The position numbers were made by a program, and so were the translations under genes. 64,000 nt of DNA from Chiridota heheva (Eukaryota; Echinodermata; Holothuroidea; Apodida; Chiridotidae): positions 1,743,001-1,807,000 of the forward strand of contig JAIGNY010000703.1 in assembly GCA_020152595.1 (NCBI GenBank), read 5' to 3'. Below, piece by piece: positions 46,660 through 57,539 of the stretch; positions within the stretch are counted from its first letter, which is position 1; every line of letters starts with the position of its first letter. Below the pieces are notes generated by a model, which saw nothing but the letters and a program-made list of their open reading frames with translations, had not been told where the DNA came from and ran no database searches.

Positions 46660-47678
46660 TTTCTTTCCTAACAACCCCAGCCTACACAAATTAACAACCC
46701 ACCAACAAAAAAAACAGACTTGTAGCCACTCCCAAAATATGTTGAGCTACTACATCATTGATGTTCTAAATTATATGGGGGGAAGTGCCACTTAAGGCTA
46801 GTGGACAGCACATATGTGATGTGAATACTAAGTAATTCAGACATTCTTATATAGGTTGATGTTGCTCCGAAAATTTCAAAATCGTCAGTTCCAATTCTAT
46901 ATTATCAACAACTTTTAGGGGTGCCCAGAAAACAAATGCACACCTTGAATCTGCACTTGCATTAATGTCTGAATTCTCATGAGTTTCTGAACCCTTTCTA
47001 AAGAGATTTTTTTAAAAGCCTCTTTTAGGGTCCCCCCCCCCCTCCCCCACGCCCCTTGAAGTTTAGGAAATTTTTAACAAGGAGGATTTGGCCCTTTGAG
47101 CCCCCTTCCAAAAACAGACCCTTTAAAATAAGCTAAACCACCACAATTAATGAAGTCACTCGGTTTGTCATTAAAATGACTTCACTGCAGGTATCATGAT
47201 CGCTATCCATGGATGTAGCGTACAGTATATGAAAAATGAATTGCAACCTTTTATCAGAAAGAGAATGTTTATGAAGCAATTACTGAAATCTAAACAAGGA
47301 ATGTCTCCAGGGCAACTTCAATCGTAAATTTACGTCTTGGATTACTCAAAGAAAACCTTTTATTCCTCACAGATAATCATCATTTCTGTATATCTGGGTT
47401 ATTTCAGTCCTTCCAAAGGCAGTTACAATTATGTTTTGCGATAAATTATTGCATACAACAGCAGGGGAAAGAAACGACAAAATGAACTTAATGTTCAAAA
47501 TGCTTTCTATCTGTCATGGAGAAGTGACTCTTCGAGAGTTCATCAAATTCACATAAGACTTAAAAAAAATAGAACATCAATGATGTAGTAGCTCAACATA
47601 TTTTGGGAGTGGCTACAAGTCTGTTTTTTTTGTTGGTGGGTTGTTAATTCGAGTAGGCTGGGGTTGTTAGGAAAGAAA
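46660..47678. mobile_element. 1.0-kb element bounded by 109-bp inverted repeats
   Basis: The left arm 46660-46768 (tttctttcctaacaacccca onward) and the right arm 47570-47678 are inverted copies, about 95% identical by eye. The 801-bp interior holds a C-run (47031-47045) and no long ORF. A third, more diverged copy of the arm lies at 47731-47870 in the orientation of the right arm. It could be a fold-back transposon, or two opposed insertions of one short repeat. No target duplication is evident. Confidence 0.75.
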
Positions 47679-47730
47679 TTCCTGTTTATTTTTGAGGGAA
47701 ATGCAAGAGAGAGCTTTAATATCGGTGTGA

Positions 47731-47870
47731 TGCTAGAACATAAATGATGTAGTTCAATATATGTTTTTGGGAGTGGGTATAAGACTCTTTTTGTTGAAGG
47801 TGAGTTACATTAGGTGACTCTTTTTGTTGAAGGTGAGTTACATTGGGTAGGCTTAGGTTGTTAGAAAGGA
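47731..47870 (+). repeat. Third, diverged copy of the 109-bp arm with internal duplication
   Basis: tagaacataaatgatgtag, tttttgggagtgggtataag and gtaggcttaggttgttagaa match the arm. The segment tgactctttttgttgaaggt plus gagttacat is duplicated in tandem. Confidence 0.75.
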
Positions 47871-48599
47871 ATACAAGTTTGAATAGCAGTGGCGCAACAA
47901 TAGGTTGGGATTGCCTGGAAGGGTGGGTAAACCTTACAGGCCCTGGGAAAAATCGATTTGGGTCTAGCCCTGAAGCAATGACACTGCAATATCTTTGTTA
48001 TGGGACCCAAAGCGCCAGAGGTGTCGAAAGGAACTCAAGGAAGTGGAGAGAGCAGAATATCAAGTTCATGTGCTTATTAGAAATCTATTAGGGGCATGTC
48101 TCCTCCTACCACAGCCCTCGGTGTTGGTGCCCCTGGTAAAATGATATTTTAAGTATGTCAAATGAATACTAAATGTATGTGACAACCTCTATGTATTATG
48201 TAGTATTTGTGAGTGAGTGGATATCTATTTGTTTTCAAGCTTAAAAAATGACATAGAATAACTTCATATAAGTTTCAAAAGGGCACACCCAGGATCCAGA
48301 CCAGTCCACCCACAACTTTCAAAAGGGCACTTTCTGCTCTCTTACTCTTGGGCCAGGAGCAATGCTTCCCCCCCCCCCCTCCCCCCTCGTTTCAGAAAGC
48401 ATCTTTTTACTAATATCGGTGTTTTACTTAATCGGTAGAAAGGAATTGTATGATGATATTAGAAGTTGGAAAGAAATTAAGAGATAAATTGATTAAATGA
48501 CTTTATTCGTGTTGATTTGTATAAAGATTTCACATAATTCGCAGCTCTACCATTCTTCCTCCTATTTTATTTTAAGAATGGATGGCAATCCCATGTTGC
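47871..48599. other. Non-genic sequence
   Basis: A C-run lies at 48369-48387. The gcagtggcgcaac word at 47887 resembles a DNA-transposon end, but no partner end is evident. Confidence 0.4.
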
Positions 48600-48690
48600 G
48601 AGCGTCGGTCGCGGTGGGGTAGCGGATAATAGGATGGATTTTAAATCATTGGAACATGGGTTCGAATCCTGTCGATTACATAAGGGTGGA
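48600..48690 (+). other. tRNA-like sequence (SINE head or tRNA pseudogene)
   Basis: ggtggggtagcggataatag resembles an A box. atgggttcgaatcctgt is a perfect B box with a five-pair T arm and seven-base loop. The anticodon arm (gatgg..tcatt) has an eight-base loop and the acceptor stem does not pair, so it is probably not a working tRNA gene. Confidence 0.4.
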
Positions 48691-49539
48691 TATTCCCTTT
48701 CATTTCCTCGATTTTTATTTATTGAATAGCTTTTATACATATGCTTAGATTAACCAGTTTTTTATCGTCATTTATTTTTCTTCGTTCAATCTCCGAAAAG
48801 GGCACATATTCTCAGGTATTTGCAACCTTCAAAAACACATAAAATTGTTTCCATTGACCTATTTATTTATTCCAATCCCAAGTCTATTCTTATTCATCAT
48901 ATAACTTATTGTCTTTGAAATTTATATCTCTGATTTTTCTCTAGACACTCAAAACACATCTGCTATCGAGAAATAATGCAAGCTATCTGAGCGATAAATT
49001 GACATTCTTTCCTCAGGCAATCTTGGACAAAACTGTTGGAACACTTTAGCTTTGTGAGAACTTCATATGTTATAGTGTTATGTTTCTTTAATATTTTTTT
49101 CAAGAATTGTAACCCCTACCTTTTTCCCCTTTCAATGTTGAATTTCTTTCTTTCTTAATATCATTTCCAGGAAAAACAGTAATAATGACCAACATTGAAT
49201 GGGGGTGGGGTGGGAGGGTGAGGGGAGGACAATTAATATAGTTAGGTAGGGGAGGGGGGCATTGCCGGCATCAATGAAATTACAAAAATGTCCTTAAAAT
49301 TCTAAAATATTAATTACAATTTAAAGAGTAGAGATTGAAGAAGCAACAGAAAACATCTCCAGCATTTCTGGTTTCTAAATGTGGAATAAATTACAGAAGA
49401 AAAGTAGCTTCATGAAAAACATCACATATTTTTACTAAGTGTTTCAACGAGTTTTGTCCAAGATTGTAGGCCTAGTAGCACCCCACAAATACACTTCCAA
49501 GTGGCAATCATTATAACAAAATATAACTAAAACAATTTT
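48691..49539. other. Non-genic sequence
   Basis: G-rich patch at 49199-49260. No exon is visible. Confidence 0.5.
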
Positions 49540-50035
49540 TGAACTTTCTTTCGAAGTATTTACTTGACCTCTGAATCCTTTAAGATACCCATCACATATA
49601 ACGGTGATTTTCCCGAAAATGGAAGAAAATTTATCTATAGTCAAGAAATTTGTCCAGAAATGAAAGAATTTACCCAAAAATTTCCGAAAGGAAGCAAAAT
49701 TATCTGAAAATAAGCAAAATGTTCTACAAATGAGCAAAATTTTCCGATAATTGAAGAAATTTTTTCTGGAAATTAAAAATAGTAGGCCTAACCAAAAATG
49801 AAAAAAAAAATCCAAAAATGTTCTGAAAATCAAAGAAAATTGTTTGGAACTAAAAGAAATTACCGCAAAATTGGCCAAAAAGTTCCCGAAAATAAGCCAC
49901 ATTTTCCGAAAATGAGCGAAATTTCCCGAAAATTAAAGAAAACTACCCGAAAATGTTAAAAAAATTGTCCAGATATGAACAAAATTTCCAAATAGAAAGC
50001 AAAATTTATCGGGGGATATAACAAGTCAAAAATGT
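49540..50035. repeat. Degenerate 20-24-bp AAATTTTCCGAAAATGAGC-type repeat
   Basis: Successive units such as gaagaaatttttccgaaaat and gagcaaaattttccg with much divergence. A minus-strand frame of 152 codons (49444-49902) is a by-product. It resembles the arrays at 18890, 52320 and 60250. Confidence 0.7.
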
Positions 50036-51748
50036 ATCAAAAAGGTCCATTTTGTGTATTGGCATTCCCCCTCTTCCCCTTCCTTCCCTAACAATTACTT
50101 TAAGAAGGCACTGGATTTATACATAAGTTACAGTAACGCAGTCTGTAGCTTGCAAACAAACAAACAAGTTATTGTGGATAAGATTACTGCAAGCCAGGTC
50201 ATGCGTCTAATTTGGGGGACTCATGCTGATTTTCAAAGGTGTTTTTTTTTTTATATATATATTTTTTTTATATTTATTATTATTTTTGTTATCAGTGCAT
50301 TATTAACACTTTGGTGATTTTACAGCCAGAGGTTCAATCGCATTATATGGTTGAAATAACCTATTCAAGCTATTTAGCAATTCTTAAGCTTTTGGTTTTT
50401 TAAACCCAATTGACCTAAATGAGTAGTCAACTACAAAAGTGCCACACAGTATTTTGACACTCCAGCCGATAAAAATATAGTTTTCTTTCAATCGGAGATA
50501 TTTAGTAGTTTTTCCCGAGCCAATGTTATTATATATGCTAAATTCCTTCAGATTGCGCCGAGTAAAATCCGAGTGTTTGAAACAGTTTTGGTGAATTTTG
50601 AAATGCAGAATTCGTTAAAACTATGCAACAATATGCACTGTTATTGCATCAACATATTGATCTATTCAAGGCAAACATAGCAACACAGCAAAATATCCCA
50701 AAAAATGCTTAGGATATCACAAAAGCTGCAAAACTCCGAACGTATGCGGGCGAGAACTTGGCTCTTAAGTTAGTCATCGCGTAAGCTCAAATCCCATAAA
50801 GGGCTGTCAAGCTAATAAATTGGGTGACAAAGTAAAGTTTTTTTGATGTAAATATCAAACACAGCAGAAACACATTATCTCGGTGTCTAAAAGTGAAGAT
50901 TTCTTGTTTAACGGAGTATGGTTTATTTCTGACACTTCTACAGTCCGGTTTTGATAGGGGAAAAGTTCAAACTTTCATTCTGTTTGATATATATACAAGC
51001 AACAGTAGCAAAGTTGAAAAAACTTGGGCAAAGCTACAAAATTACATAAGGCAAAGGTACCTCTTACGTGTGACTTACCCATGTCAAATCCTTGGCTACA
51101 TAAAAAGGGAATTTTATGCCGAAATTATCATTTATAAGTGATGAATTTCACCTATTTTACATTGCTTTACCCCCCCCCCTCCCACCCCCTTCACCTCTCC
51201 TCCTTGTTTCCTCCTACTACACACACAAAAATCCTAAAATATATCAAATTAATTCACGACTGAATATGCCAAGAAGAGAAATTCTTCATCATTTATTTAT
51301 GCAAAGATTTAAATCCCAAAAAATGTTCTTAAATTCATTGAACTTTTACAACATGGCTTTCTGAACGTCACTATCCTATATATGCTCACAGAATTATCGG
51401 AGTAAATAAACTACAAATGCAATTGATCTATGAGAAAACACAATACTGCTCTTTCATGTTGAAAACAAATCAAATACAAATTAAGCTTTTGTAAAGAATA
51501 TAACAACACCGGACAAAACAATAATTCATAAATATTCCTCCAGATGAAATTCGTTTGATTAAATTCTACCTCCCATGTGAACAGGTAAATATACAATTTC
51601 AAATTTTAATTGGATCTGAGTTAGTTTGAAGTTACAGTCGACTGTTGAATTACGTTTAGTTTGAATGCCTACTGTTCTGGAGCGACAAAATAATCCATTG
51701 GATTTCTGCATTTGTAATTTGTTTTCAAAAAATAAAATGCTAATACAA
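50036..51748. other. Non-genic sequence
   Basis: T/AT-rich tract at 50240-50292 and a C-run at 51167-51190. Short ORFs are unsupported. Confidence 0.5.
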
Positions 51749-52253
51749 TATAGCACATTCTTTAGCACATAATGTAGGACCAGGGCAAACACAAGTATAG
51801 GCAACAATGCCAGGGGAGTAATATAGCACATTCTTTAGCACATGATGTAGGACCAGGGCAAACACAAGTATAGGCAACAATGCCAGGGGAGTAATATAGC
51901 ACATTCTTTAGCAAATGATGTAGGACCAGGGTAAACACAAGTATAGGCAACAATGCCAGGGGAGTAATATAGCACATTCTTTAGCACATGATGTAGGACC
52001 AGGGCAAACACAAGTATAGGCAACAACGCCAGGGAAGAAATATAGCACATTCTTTAGCACATGATGTAGGACCAGGGCAAACACAAGTATAGGCAACAAT
52101 GCCAGGGGAGTAATATAGCACATTCTTTAGCACATGATGTAGGACCAGGGCAAACACAAGTATAGGCAACAACGCCAGGGAAGAAATATAGCACATTCTT
52201 TAGCACATGATGTAGGACCAGGGCAAACACAAGTATAGGCAACAACGCCAGGG
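51749..52253. repeat. 73-bp tandem array, about 6.9 units
   Basis: The unit starts atagcacattctttagcaca, then tgatgtaggaccagggcaaa and ends in gccaggggagtaat. Two unit types alternate at the end of the array (caatgccaggggagtaat versus caacgccagggaagaaat), a dimeric higher-order pattern in units 3-6. The overlapping 71-codon frames on the minus strand, offset by 73, are repeat artefacts. Confidence 0.97.
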
Positions 52254-52650
52254 CATAGGAAGGGTCACCTCTCAGGAGGGACAAAAAAAAAAAAATGTTT
52301 CTGGTGACAAGAGGAAAAATTGCACTGGTAAATTAAATTTTCATTGAAAGTCGGGAAATCCATTTCTATTTCCGAGATATTTCCTAAATTTTCAAGAAAA
52401 ATTATTTTCGGGAAATTTTTTTCAATAGGGAGTTTTGGCTAGATTTGGAGAAATTTTGGGCCAATTTTGGCCAATCTTCAGGAAATTTAACCAAAATATC
52501 CAATATTTTTACCACGTTTTTCAATTTTTTGTTAATATTTTCCCAATTTCACCCTCCAATGCAACCAGGAAGGTAAAATCCACTCCAGGGAAGTTTCCCC
52601 CGAGGAGGTTTTCCCCATGCCCCCCTCCCAGCTTCCTATGCCTCTGAACA
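52254..52650 (+). repeat. Repeat V, copy 1
   Basis: It starts at agggtcacctctcaggaggg and continues with aaaattgcactggtaaat and degenerate caattttcaggaaat units. It matches 60165-60612. The 73-bp array ends exactly where V begins. Confidence 0.75.
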
Positions 52651-52794
52651 AGGCAGAATAAGAGAAGTCCTCGTGGGCTTATTTACACATTTTCTAGAGA
52701 AAAATCAACTTGCCTTAAAGGCATACGGACAAGAAGACATTTTATATCCGCCAGAAAGAGCTTTAAATTCTGAACAGAATAGTCTTTGCATATA
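52651..52794. other. Short unassigned spacer
   Basis: No feature is visible. Confidence 0.5.
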
Positions 52795-53107
52795 CCTGTA
52801 GTCGGAGCTGGAAAATATATACGGTTCCAGCGGTCATAACCATGGGAAACTAAAATCAGGAATTCACAGAATTTGTTCTAATAGATTTCTTGAGTAAACA
52901 ACATTGTATGTGGTAAATATGCACTCTAGAAATGTCCCCATACAATTGTACGATGAAAAGTACATTAACTGCAAAAGAGGGAGTATGTTAAGATATATTC
53001 ATTTACATTAATATTATTTCTGTCACGATTTTTCTGGGGAAGATTTTCAGACAACTTTATGTAGAACCATGGGATATTTTATAATTAATTCAAACTGCGC
53101 CTGTAGT
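52795..53107. mobile_element. hAT-type MITE, copy 2, with perfect 8-bp target duplication
   Basis: The element spans 52803-53099 (297 bp). The exact duplication CCTGTAGT lies at 52795-52802 and 53100-53107. The ends are CGGAGCTGGAAAAT and ATTCAAACTGCG. It is the same family as 687-1081 and lacks the large AT-rich core. No transposase. Confidence 0.85.
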
Positions 53108-54234
53108 TTTGGGTTATGGTTAATATAACTTTTTGCTATTTCATGGCTTGTAACATATTTTCCTCCAAGCTAAAATTGTTGCTTCCTGCACACAGACCTT
53201 TAAACACTTTTAAAAATCTTCATTCCAAGTACTAGCTAATTTAATTCTACGTATGCACTTTCGAAAGTTATATGTGCCAAACTGTCAAATTTGTAAAGTC
53301 AAAATTCATACGATTTCACACAAAATGAATTTTAAACGAACCAGGAACGTCAAATACTCTGCTGTGACACATTGTGACAGGTGTTTGATTTACGTAATTA
53401 GAATCAACAACCTTTTAATATAGGCTTTCTGTTTTGTAGCAGGTGTACAATCCAAATGATTTCACATGACTTACTGTACAATCAATGTTTTTATGATATA
53501 CAGTATTTGTTGCAACATTTTTGAGGGTAAAGAACAGAATTAACGTCTTGCGCTGTGAGTGTGAACAACGATTTTAAGTGATAAGTGCAGGGGTGTGGGA
53601 ACAATTTAAAAAGTGTGTTTGGGCGGGAAGGGGGAATCGTGGCAAGATGTAAAACGCAACCACATTCAGTGTAATGGAAAAGTTGGTATAGATTTTGACT
53701 ATTATTTGGGAGAAAAGTGGCTCAGCCTCCCCCCTGAGCACCCCCTCCCCCTGCTCCTACTGTTAGATAAATGTACCTGCAGTAATACTTAATGGCATTA
53801 ATGACCATATTCAAAGGCCTATGGACACATAAAGTTATGCAAAACAATAGCTACATAAAAAGAAAACAAAGAAGTATGCTCGTTCAAACATCACAATTTT
53901 GTAAAAGCATTTTAATAATAAAACAGCTGTAATCTGTTGTTTGTTTCACACTTTTAGGCACATGCTGGGAAAAGCACATGTAAGTCATCTTGGTTTCATC
54001 TTTAGTGTTAACCTAAGGAATTTGCCAGGTTGGGAAGTAGATAAACACCAGGTTAACACCCTGTTCTTTTTGAGAAGTTTTGAGAGAACCAGGTTGATGG
54101 TGAATCTCCTACCATCAGAGCAGATGGTTTTATGTCCCCTCCAAAGGATGGTGAGCGCAATCCAACCCATTGGACTTTTCCCAAAGGTCGGGAGAGAGAG
54201 AAGGTGTGATGCTTTACATCTTAAAGCTACTTAC
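53108..54234. other. Non-genic sequence, probably intron of the minus-strand gene
   Basis: One GTGACAGGTGT motif lies near 53380. The plus-strand frame 53941-54285 overlaps the exon antisense and has no domain. I did not find the next downstream exon here. Confidence 0.5.
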
Positions 54235-54376
54235 CTTCCAGAAAAACTTCTTGAGGACAAAATACTTCTCTGCAGCATTACATAGTTCCTGAACTAGTGA
54301 GAAAAGGCTCTCCATGGAGTCGGCAGAATTCATAATCTCTTGTTTTAACTGGCTGAACTGGTGCTCCAGTTGTTTA
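54235..54376 (-). CDS. Internal exon of an unidentified minus-strand gene (exon B)
   Basis: 142 nt. On the minus strand a pyrimidine-rich tract ending in cttgaatttcag precedes the exon. The exon ends ..ttctggaag and is followed by gtaagtag, a strong 5' splice site. It starts with one base completing a split codon and ends on a codon boundary. The 47 full codons read KQLEHQFSQLKQEIMN.., then MESLFSLVQELCNAAEKY and VLKKFFWK. This looks like an amphipathic helical segment. I do not recognise the family. The frame joins without a break to exon A (58769-58848): its last two bases AG plus T here make a Ser codon. Translation beyond the splice sites is intronic. Confidence 0.75.
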
Positions 54377-55289
54377 CTGAAATTCAAGAAAAAAGGTACA
54401 CAAATGTCATCAACTCTTTTTAACACATCCAATAGAGGTCATAGCTGTGCCCATATTCCATTACAACTGGTTTTATAATTTTTGGAGAATGGAAAATATT
54501 TAAGAAAGCATAATTAGAAATACTGTATTTACCAGAATTCCTTTATATACTCTTATATCCTAAGGTAAGATTCCTTTTTTTGATGAATCCAAATTTCAGG
54601 TCTCATTTTTAATATTTGGGTCCTTGAAAAATGAATTATGTATTGATGATAAATAATGCAGGTTTATTTGAAAATTCTTATCAAAGGTTTTCATAAGGTC
54701 TACCATCACATGCAAGAAAAGTGTATTTGAATCATTTTAGAAATTCCAGAAAAAAAATTCCCTTACATTTTGGGCTCATAATTAGAACCTGATATTATAC
54801 TATGACTGATATACAATGCAAATTTAAGTAAAATATTAGCACTCTATAGAGCGCATACCTCCACCCCTGTTGCAATTCCAAGATACTTAAAATAATTTTC
54901 ACGTTCATTTAATCCCTATACCCAATATAATCTACCTCAGAATTCCTAGGCCCACCAAAAGTCATCCTCAAGTTTTGATCTGTATTGATCATTTGCATTC
55001 TAAACACTTGAAGATTATCTTTTGACTGATTTCTTCTAAGGCCATACATAACATCGTTTTCAGGTTCATTCACACTGAAACATTTATTATTTAAGTTCCT
55101 TTAAATTAAGATTTCATTCCATCATTTTCCATTCATGGCAGAAACCAATTGTTCTTATTACATTGATAGTAGAGGCAACTTGGTTTAATATTCAATGAGT
55201 CCACAAAATTGATTGTAGGGTTTCTTTTCATGGCATGAATTCATTGTTTATTACATTCCAGTGAAAAGTTTCAACTGTCTTGACAGACC
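54377..55289 (-). other. Intron between exons A and B, proximal part
   Basis: The whole intron is 54377-58768 (4392 bp). This part is AT-rich without recognisable repeats. The remaining intron is filled by the repeats and MITEs listed below. Confidence 0.6.
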
Positions 55290-55658
55290 TTACCCTAAAC
55301 ATCCCCACCCCTCGATTTCTGCCCTTCCCTTATACCAATACGTCCCAAATCTAAATCACTTGTCCCTTTAGCAATAATAAAAATACACATCAAATTTACT
55401 CCAAATCCAATCATCAGTTCTTGAGATATTCTAATGGCAGACAAACTCACCTTAAAATGTCCCCACCCCTCCATTTGCACCCTTCCCCTGGTCCAATATG
55501 TCTTAAAGGTTGATCACTTCTTCCTTAAGCAGTAACAAAACCACACACCAAATATAATCCAAATACAATCATTAGTTCTTGAGATATCTTGGTGACAGAC
55601 AAACAAACAAACAGAGGCAAAAACATAACCTCCGCCCAACTTTGTTCGCGGAGGTAAA
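55290..55658 (-). repeat. Interspersed dimeric repeat W, copy 2
   Basis: In inverted orientation relative to 13379-13740. It ends (plus strand) with cctccgcccaactttgttcg followed by cggaggt, the terminal hairpin. Both ~145-bp halves are recognisable. Confidence 0.85.
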
Positions 55659-55859
55659 TATCACTTTGTTCCCTCAGATTAATTTATCATTAATATGCAA
55701 ATTCATGTGATTTTTTCCTCTTGCTGCCTTGTGCCATGCTTTGTATATGTAATATTTACCTCATTATCTGAAATAATTAAACCACTTATGTGAATGCAAA
55801 TGAGATTACCCCACCATTTTGCCTTCATCTAAACTGAATAATTTGTACAAAGACATTGC

Positions 55860-56640
55860 ATACTCCAAATGCTCACATAACAGCTACAACAGTTTTCATA
55901 ACAAGCGCAAGAAAAAAAGATTCTAAATGATAAAAATTCCACATGACAGTTTCAACAGAATTTTCATTAAAGCGCAAGAAATAAACTAAAAAGATCACCG
56001 TTTGAAATTAACTATTTGACCTCTGACCTTTTTCGTTTTGTGCAGGATACAACCCTGCATCACCTTCCACCAACCCATCAAGTACCAACGCAATATCACT
56101 TTCGTTTATCACAGGAAGCGCAACACAAAATTTACCATATTCAAGCAATTATTTGACCTCTGACCTTTGGCCTGTAAGGTACATAACCCAACTTGCACGA
56201 GACACAAGTTCACCTCACCCTACATCCTCCCACCAAGTTTCAACATGATAGCTTGTACAGTTTTTTCTCTATACACGACACACAATTTTGTACACTCCCA
56301 CCCATCCACCTATCCACAAACCCCCCAGCCGCCCACCCACACACCCCCACCCACACACACACAAAAGTGAGTACAATACCTTATCGTCATATATACTAAA
56401 TGTTGCAATAAGTTAAATATGCAGGTTGATAAGTCTTACCTGCTTGGGGTTTGAAATAATCTTAATTTTGTTTGTGTTAAATCATGGAGCTATTAACTCA
56501 GTTAATAGCTCCATGTGTTAAATAAAGAGAAAATGAAGAAACTTAACTTCAGATTCCAATCAAAAGATTCTAAATGATAAAAACTCCACATGAAAGTTTC
56601 AACAGATTTTTCATTGAAAGGGCAAGAATAAAAAAAATTA
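55860..56640. repeat. Scattered 60-70-bp AT-rich repeat units, with a CA/CCCAC-rich tract
   Basis: agattctaaatgataaaaa followed by ttccacatgacagtttcaac and ttttcattaaagcgcaag occurs at 55918-55990 and 56567-56630, with a partial unit at 55866-55915. A C-rich CCCAC/CACA tract lies at 56290-56365; ORFs there are low-complexity. Confidence 0.65.
56475..56523. mobile_element. 33-bp perfect palindrome flanked by 8-bp direct repeats
   Basis: TGTTAAAT occurs at 56475-56482 and 56516-56523. Between them lies a perfect inverted repeat starting CATGGAGCTATTAACT with a single central C. The arrangement equals that of a tiny hAT-like insertion reduced to its two ends, or a footprint of one. It lies in the intron of the minus-strand gene. 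Confidence 0.6.
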
Positions 56641-56789
56641 TGAATGATAACCATTTGATAAGCAATATTAGTTGTATAAAGTTTTGCTGATTTAAAACTG
56701 GCTGCAATTTAAAAACATCAGAAGTAGATGAATAAAATCTCCATTAAAGATTTTGAGATGCTATTTAGATTTTTGTCTTGCATAGTGAA

Positions 56790-57536
56790 GTCTTTAACCA
56801 TTGGCGTAGCCAGAGGGGGGGGCGATCACTCCCCCTCCCAATACTTTAATCCGTCGGTTCAGATTTTGATCTGTCGGTTCAGATTTTGATCTGTCGGTTC
56901 AGATAAGTGCAGTCGGTTCAACAAGCTTTGACATTTTAGGTGCTTATTTTGTATTTAGTTTTCAAAAGAGCACTTTCTCAGAAAAAAAGTTCTTTGGTAA
57001 TAATACATTAAACATTTGTGAGTTTTTGTATTTAAACACATGAGCTAAAACACACAGAGGGAGAGGGGGAGGGGGAGAGAGAGAGAGGGTAGAAGGGGAG
57101 ATGGGTGGTGGAGTGCACGTGATACAGAACAGGCCCATTTTAAAAGTTTGACAACATTTAGTAAATTATTGAAAATCTTTCTTTCAGACAACCCATATTT
57201 TTCAAAGAGTGACGATCAACCTAACCATGTACAAACGTAAACAATAAAACATTATATTTCCACATTATGCATTTTCATAATTTTGTATTTTGTATATGGT
57301 GCATTATTGCTCTCTTTGACATCAATTTTGATTTGCATAATACACCTTCTTACAATGAGTTGTGACATACGTTTTTGCCCTTAAAATGTCAATTTTGCTT
57401 CGTACTGTGCGCTCGAAGTGACACCTTTGATGTCACCTCAACTACACCACTAAATATCGTTTCACTTCAATTCAATCCTGCCCCCCCTCCCCCCCCCCCG
57501 TCCCCCAATAGGAAAATCCTGGCTACCTGTCTTTAA
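56790..57536. mobile_element. hAT-type non-autonomous element with GGCGTAGCCAG end
   Basis: The element spans 56798-57528 (731 bp). The exact 8-bp duplication GTCTTTAA lies at 56790-56797 and 57529-57536. The left end has ttggcgtagccagagg; the right end has tcctggctacct. The inverted repeats are imperfect. Inside are three to four 20-bp units of gtcggttcagattttgatct (56853-56925), a G/GA-rich tract (57057-57090) and C-runs near the right end. No transposase ORF. Confidence 0.8.
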
Positions 57537-57539
57537 GCT

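Noticed and set aside
47570-47678. Retrovirus-like LTR pair with 46660-46768
   Set aside because: The arms are inverted, not direct, are only 109 bp, and enclose no gag/pol-like frame.
48600-48690. Functional tRNA gene
   Set aside because: T arm is good but the anticodon loop has eight bases and the acceptor stem does not pair.
49444-49902. 152-codon minus-strand ORF rich in Phe and Leu
   Set aside because: By-product of a degenerate AAATTTTCC repeat.
51762-52284. Series of 71-codon minus-strand ORFs each offset by 73 bp
   Set aside because: Shadows of the 73-bp tandem repeat.
53941-54285. 114-codon plus-strand ORF overlapping exon B
   Set aside because: It runs antisense to a well-supported spliced exon and has no domain.
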